Positions 31,471 to 34,811 of a stretch of 34,811 nucleotides of DNA are shown piece after piece. The position numbers were made by a program, and so were the translations under genes. The notes below the pieces were generated by a model. The model was not told the origin of the DNA. It searched no databases and worked only from the letters and a program-made list of their open reading frames with translations. The DNA comes from Acidobacteriota bacterium (lineage in GTDB: Bacteria; Acidobacteriota; Terriglobia; Terriglobales; Acidobacteriaceae). The DNA lies in contig QIAP01000081.1 in NCBI GenBank assembly GCA_003225075.1, positions 1 to 34,811 of the forward strand, given 5' to 3'. The stretch's first letter is position 1, and each line of letters opens with the position of its first letter.

Positions 31471-31622
31471 GTTGGATAGACGGTCCCATCCCTCGTGGCA
31501 TTAACCGCGGCGCTCGGAGGGTATCTTCCTTTTCAGCCTCTGGCAGGTGTCATCTCTTTTCCCTTGACTTCGCTTTTCGCTATCCCTCATAACAGATATA
31601 TAGCTCAACTGACAATGCCACA

Positions 31623-33134
31623 ATGCCTGAAAGTGCCCCCAACTCGTTTGTTTTCAAGATTTTGCCTATAACTCCTTATTCCTCTGGGATTTTCGCTGAT
31701 TTTTTCGCTACTGTGATGATTCTAAAAGATCGAGGGGGGAGGGGGGTACCCCCGCACCTCGTTACACAAGGCCACCTCACCGGTTCGCCGGACCGTCCCC
31801 AAACAGCATTCGCGCAGCAGCAAAAAGAGACGTCACCCGCACCTCGCGTCTTGCGCTTTGCTCCGATCTGGACACGCATTCGCACTTCACTTTTCTGGAT
31901 GGTCGTCATTTCCTTCGCTCTGCGCTTGTGCGTCATCATCGTGATGCACACCTACAAATTTCGCAGCGCGGAGGAGAACTTTGGTTTCGGATGGGAAATG
32001 GGACGCATCGCCCGCTCTCTCGCTGCAGGCCAGGGATTCAGCAACCCGTTCCATGCCGTGACCGGACCCACCGCCTGGGAGCCGCCCCTCTACCCTTATC
32101 TCATTGCCGGCGTTTTCAAAATCTTCGGAATCTACACGAATGCCTCCGCGTTCGTCCTGTTGACTCTGAATAGTCTTTTCTCCGCGCTCACTTGCATTCC
32201 GATTTTCCTGATCGCGAAACGCTGCTTCGGCGAAAAAGTTGCCATTGCTTCCGCGTGGACCTGGGCGCTCCTCCCCTATGTCATGTACTGGTGTACGCGC
32301 TGGGTGTGGGAAACCAGCCTGTCGGCGTTGCTCATCGTGCTGATTTTTCTTCTCACCCTCGATTTGGAAAACAGGGACGGTCTAAGACCTTGGCTCTTTT
32401 TCGGGCTGCTCTGGGACGTCGCCGCGCTAACCAGTCCTTCCCTGCTTTCGTTCTTGCCGGTGTCCGGCCTATGGGCGTGGTACCAGCGCAGCAAGCGTGG
32501 CAAATCTTCGTTAGGCGGAATCGTGCTTGCGTCGGTAATCTTCTTCGCCTGCATCACGCCCTGGCTGGTGCGCAACTACCGGACATTCGGAACGCCAGTT
32601 TTCATCCGCGACAACTTCGGCGCCGAACTCCGCATGGGCAACGGTCCCTGGGCCGATGGTACCTGGATGTACTACTTGCATCCCACGCAAAACACCTACG
32701 CCATGCAGCAGTACGAAAATATGGGAGAGATCGCCTACATCGCCGACCGTAAGCGGCAAGCCCTCGAATTCATCAAGGAAGATCCCGGCCGCTTCCTGCG
32801 TCTCAGCCTGAAGCGCTTTGTCTACTACTGGGCGGGCGCGCCGCGCTCATCGCAGATCTGGTGGCTGGCGCAGGTCAAGAATTCTCTTTTCCTGGCGTCG
32901 TCGGTGTTGGCGTTCTGGGCCCTTGGCCGCGCCCTGCGTAAACGCATACCCGGCGCCTGGCTTTTTTTCTGGTTGATCCTGATCTATCCCGCGGTTTACT
33001 ACGTTGTCTTCCCTTACCCGCGGTACCGTCACCCCATAGAGCCGGAGATCGCAATTCTTGGCGTATTCCTGATTACAGAGGCCGCGAAAAGAGGCGCAAG
33101 CGCACCTTTATCTCCGGCTGGAGCCGGACATTAG
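31623..33134 (+). CDS. GT39-like membrane glycosyltransferase (PMT/ArnT superfamily)
   Basis: 503 residues as the longest reading. About 9-10 membrane segments start at residue 90 (FWMVVISFALRLCVIIVM). The first lumenal loop carries acidic residues (RSAEENFGFGWEMGRIARSLAAGQGFSNPF, given in pieces: RSAEENFGFGW, then EMGRIARSLAAGQGF), and PTAWEPPLYPYLIAGVFKIFG follows, both typical of lipid-linked-sugar transferases. Such enzymes use a polyprenyl-phosphate sugar to modify proteins or lipids in the envelope. The first 90 residues are unlike the family and span a GC-rich hairpin (31731-31761), so the true start is probably later, for example TTG 31851 or ATG 31899; neither has a good ribosome site. 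The C-terminal tail LSPAGAGH is encoded by a palindromic sequence. Confidence 0.82.
   Translation: MPESAPNSFVFKILPITPYSSGIFADFFATVMILKDRGGRGVPPHLVTQGHLTGSPDRPQTAFAQQQKETSPAPRVLRFAPIWTRIRTSLFWMVVISFALRLCVIIVMHTYKFRSAEENFGFGWEMGRIARSLAAGQGFSNPFHAVTGPTAWEPPLYPYLIAGVFKIFGIYTNASAFVLLTLNSLFSALTCIPIFLIAKRCFGEKVAIASAWTWALLPYVMYWCTRWVWETSLSALLIVLIFLLTLDLENRDGLRPWLFFGLLWDVAALTSPSLLSFLPVSGLWAWYQRSKRGKSSLGGIVLASVIFFACITPWLVRNYRTFGTPVFIRDNFGAELRMGNGPWADGTWMYYLHPTQNTYAMQQYENMGEIAYIADRKRQALEFIKEDPGRFLRLSLKRFVYYWAGAPRSSQIWWLAQVKNSLFLASSVLAFWALGRALRKRIPGAWLFFWLILIYPAVYYVVFPYPRYRHPIEPEIAILGVFLITEAAKRGASAPLSPAGAGH
31731..31761. repeat. Strong GC hairpin inside the annotated 5' end of the GT39-like gene
   Basis: The 12-base palindrome GGGGGTACCCCC (31742-31753) is enclosed by CGAGG (31731-31735) and CCTCG (31757-31761). 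G-runs of six precede it. This looks like an intergenic element rather than codons for a protein and argues that the coding region starts downstream. Confidence 0.45.
33113..33128. repeat. Palindrome at the 3' end of the GT39-like gene
   Basis: TCCGGCT-GG-AGCCGGA has perfect 7-base arms and ends 3 bases before the TAG stop. In RNA it forms a 6-bp stem with loop TGGA. It has no T-run; it could be part of a dispersed repeat captured in the reading frame. Confidence 0.4.
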
Positions 33135-33211
33135 CATGAATAATTTTCTCTGGCCCAGCCCACTCACCAATTCCCTTCTGTTTCGTCTAAGACGCAGCGA
33201 GGAGAGAAGCC

Positions 33212-34114
33212 ATGCATAGCCAATCCAAAACCGCCGCCGTGTGGGGAGCCGTTCTTGGGACCTTTTGTGCGCTGCTCCTGCTGACTTCGGGAGCCCACGC
33301 CGGCGATCGGCGAGCCACCGGATCGCTGACCCAGGAGTTCCACCAGACTTACCCGATTTCTGCGAATGGCCGCGTCGCGCTGGATAACATTAATGGTCCG
33401 GTACACATCACTGCCTGGGACCGCAGTGAAGTCAAAGTGGACGCCATCAAGAGCGCGTGGACGCAGGAGCGTCTCGACGGAGCACAAATTCAAGTAGAAG
33501 CGGGCAAGGATTACGTCTCCATCCGCACTGAATATCGCGACCATGACCTCACCTTCAGCGATGAGGATCGGAACAATCCTGCCAGCGTGGAATACACCTT
33601 GAGCGTCCCCCGCACCGTGCGTCTCGATGAGATCAAGCTCATCAATGGGTCGCTCGACGTGCAGGGAGTTAGCGGCGAAGTGCGCGCTTCGTGCATCAAC
33701 GGACATCTCACCGCGCGCAGTCTGGGAGGCCGCGTAAAGCTCTCCACCATCAACAGCCGGGTGGACGCCCAGTTCGAACGGCTGGTGCAGTCACCCGTAG
33801 AACTCTCGTCCGTCAATGGACCAGTCGTGCTGACGCTGCCCTCCGATTCCAAGGCTGAACTGGAGGCCAGCACGGTCAGCGGTTCGATCAGAAATGATTT
33901 CGGCTTGCCGGTAAACAACCATCGCTACGTAGGCCACGATCTGCGCGGAGAACTCGCCGGCGGCGGGACTCGTATCCAACTAAGAAACGTGAATGGCACA
34001 ATCGATATCCGCCACGCCAATGACAACCGTCCCTTGAGCCGCGCTAAAAACTTGAATCAGGAGCAAGGTCGAGGCCGCGACGAAGACAGAGACGACGATG
34101 ACGACGAGATTTAG
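33212..34114 (+). CDS. DUF4097-like exported beta-repeat protein
   Basis: 300 residues. A signal peptide (about 1-30, ending AHA) is followed by a region rich in short repeats of the type found in DUF4097 proteins: RVALDNINGPVHITAWDRSE, LDEIKLINGSLDVQGVSGEV, GHLTARSLGGRVKLSTINSR, VELSSVNGPVVLTLPSDS, and LRNVNGTIDIRHAN. The recurring N-G turn suggests a right-handed parallel beta-helix or stacked beta fold, exported to the envelope. The last 20 residues are strongly acidic (DEDRDDDDDEI). Function is unknown; DUF4097 proteins are sometimes linked with anti-sigma or stress genes, none of which is visible here. GGAGAG precedes the ATG. Confidence 0.85.
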   Translation: MHSQSKTAAVWGAVLGTFCALLLLTSGAHAGDRRATGSLTQEFHQTYPISANGRVALDNINGPVHITAWDRSEVKVDAIKSAWTQERLDGAQIQVEAGKDYVSIRTEYRDHDLTFSDEDRNNPASVEYTLSVPRTVRLDEIKLINGSLDVQGVSGEVRASCINGHLTARSLGGRVKLSTINSRVDAQFERLVQSPVELSSVNGPVVLTLPSDSKAELEASTVSGSIRNDFGLPVNNHRYVGHDLRGELAGGGTRIQLRNVNGTIDIRHANDNRPLSRAKNLNQEQGRGRDEDRDDDDDEI

Positions 34115-34165
34115 GTGCGATGGATTATTTGCGCAGAGATGCAGCCAGACGCCTTTGTGTAGGCT

Positions 34166-34811
34166 TCAGTAAATCGTATATCCCGGCGCAGGTGTTCGCA
34201 GATCGGGCTTTGAGGCCATCAGCAGCAACGCTCCAATTTTTTTGAACGCGCGCAGGTCTTCGAGGCTGCGAAACGAAGTCGTCTTGTAATTATCGGGCGT
34301 TGGCGTGTCATCGGGAATGCGTCGCGCTTCCACTTTTTCGAATGCGTGTTTCTTGAGCAACTCCACGTATTCCGCTTCCGATCGCACGTGTACCAGCACT
34401 TTCAACTTGTCCACCCACTGCAGCGAATAAGGATTGTCTTTATAAAGATTGATCAGAATGAACATCCTTCCGTGAGGCGCCATCACGCGAAACAATTCCG
34501 CCAGCGCGCGGTTCTGATCAGGATAGTAATAAAACGATTCCACCGACAACATCTTATCGAAGAAGTTCTCTTCCCACGGAATCTGCGTTGCCGATCCCCA
34601 AACATACAGAATATTCTCGAAGTCCTTTGACGCCGCTCGCGCCTGTCGAATCATTTCATCGGAGACGTCAATCCCCACAACTTGTCCGAAGCCTTCGGGC
34701 CCTTCAGCCACCAATCGTGCCAGCAGCCGCGTGGCCCAACCAGAGCCGCAGCCCAGATCGAGCACGCGCTCGCCGGGACGCAAACCCATCAGCCGAATCG
34801 TCTTCTCGGTG
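34166..34811 (-). CDS. SAM-dependent methyltransferase (class I), 5' end outside window
   Basis: The frame is open to the window edge (residues TEKTIRL precede the ATG at 34787-34789), so the gene probably starts beyond 34811; about 214 residues are visible. Motif I is VLDLGCGSGWATRLLARL, motif II contains VGIDVSDEMIRQARAA, and the segment FFDKMLSVESFYYYPDQNRAL matches the UbiE/COQ5-like Methyltransf_11 pattern. It transfers a methyl group from S-adenosylmethionine; the acceptor is unknown. The C-terminal part carries a conserved-looking piece (DNYKTTSFRSLEDLRAFKKIG). It converges with the DUF4097 gene. Confidence 0.88.
   Translation of the reverse strand, partial: TEKTIRLMGLRPGERVLDLGCGSGWATRLLARLVAEGPEGFGQVVGIDVSDEMIRQARAASKDFENILYVWGSATQIPWEENFFDKMLSVESFYYYPDQNRALAELFRVMAPHGRMFILINLYKDNPYSLQWVDKLKVLVHVRSEAEYVELLKKHAFEKVEARRIPDDTPTPDNYKTTSFRSLEDLRAFKKIGALLLMASKPDLRTPAPGYTIY

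Overview
The window reads as chromosomal DNA of a moderately GC-rich Gram-negative bacterium, most likely an Acidobacteriota of the Terriglobia/Koribacter type. This is inferred from the gene content: futalosine-pathway menaquinone genes (mqnA, mqnC, mqnD), a DUF1800/DUF1501 pair, secreted proteins built of carboxypeptidase-regulatory-like repeats, a cellulose-synthase-like GT2 protein, a DUF4097 protein, and short intergenic repeats. No phage, insertion sequence, CRISPR array or plasmid feature was seen.

Layout. 1-2560: a histidine kinase (cut by the window edge) and an overlapping NtrC-type sigma-54 activator. 2882-4519: an MlaE/MlaF lipid-transport pair without an MCE gene. 4574-5047: a minus-strand hypothetical. 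5063-5170: an AT-rich iterated repeat. 5168-8958 (minus): topA, preceded by a dprA that is broken by two frameshifts. 9033-11708: mqnA, a DedA/VTT membrane protein and mqnC. 11926-11997 (minus): an unusual Asp-like tRNA. 12115-18616: secreted and envelope genes, namely a repeat protein, a GT2, a short thioredoxin-fold gene with an in-frame TGA, a sugar-binding lipoprotein and an Xaa-Pro aminopeptidase. 18656-21046: a small membrane protein, bioY, mqnD and a HAD hydrolase, tightly packed. 21221-22471: a GAF/HD-GYP protein. 22660-25863: DUF1800 and DUF1501. 25971-34811: small secreted proteins, a Rieske ferredoxin, a lone nuoB, transaldolase, a HEAT-like protein, a GT39-like membrane protein, a DUF4097 protein and a methyltransferase cut by the right edge.

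The most striking observation is at 15665-16111. A signal peptide plus a complete thioredoxin-like domain is read in one frame, interrupted only by a TGA exactly where the first redox cysteine belongs (U-F-N-S). A perfect 6-bp stem with a 6-nt loop begins 10 nt after that TGA, within the distance range known for bacterial SECIS elements. The best reading is a secreted selenoprotein of UxxS type; a nonsense mutation is the main alternative.

Other points worth a second look: Ser in place of the catalytic Glu in MlaF, GAFTSA in place of GAFTGA in the NtrC-like regulator, the tRNA with a poorly paired anticodon stem whose anticodon arm is repeated in inverted orientation 150 bp away, the doubly frameshifted dprA, and a small family of dispersed GC-rich repeats around 28.8-31.5 kb. 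Menaquinone synthesis is the only pathway represented by several genes here (three steps); mqnB and mqnE are not in the window.
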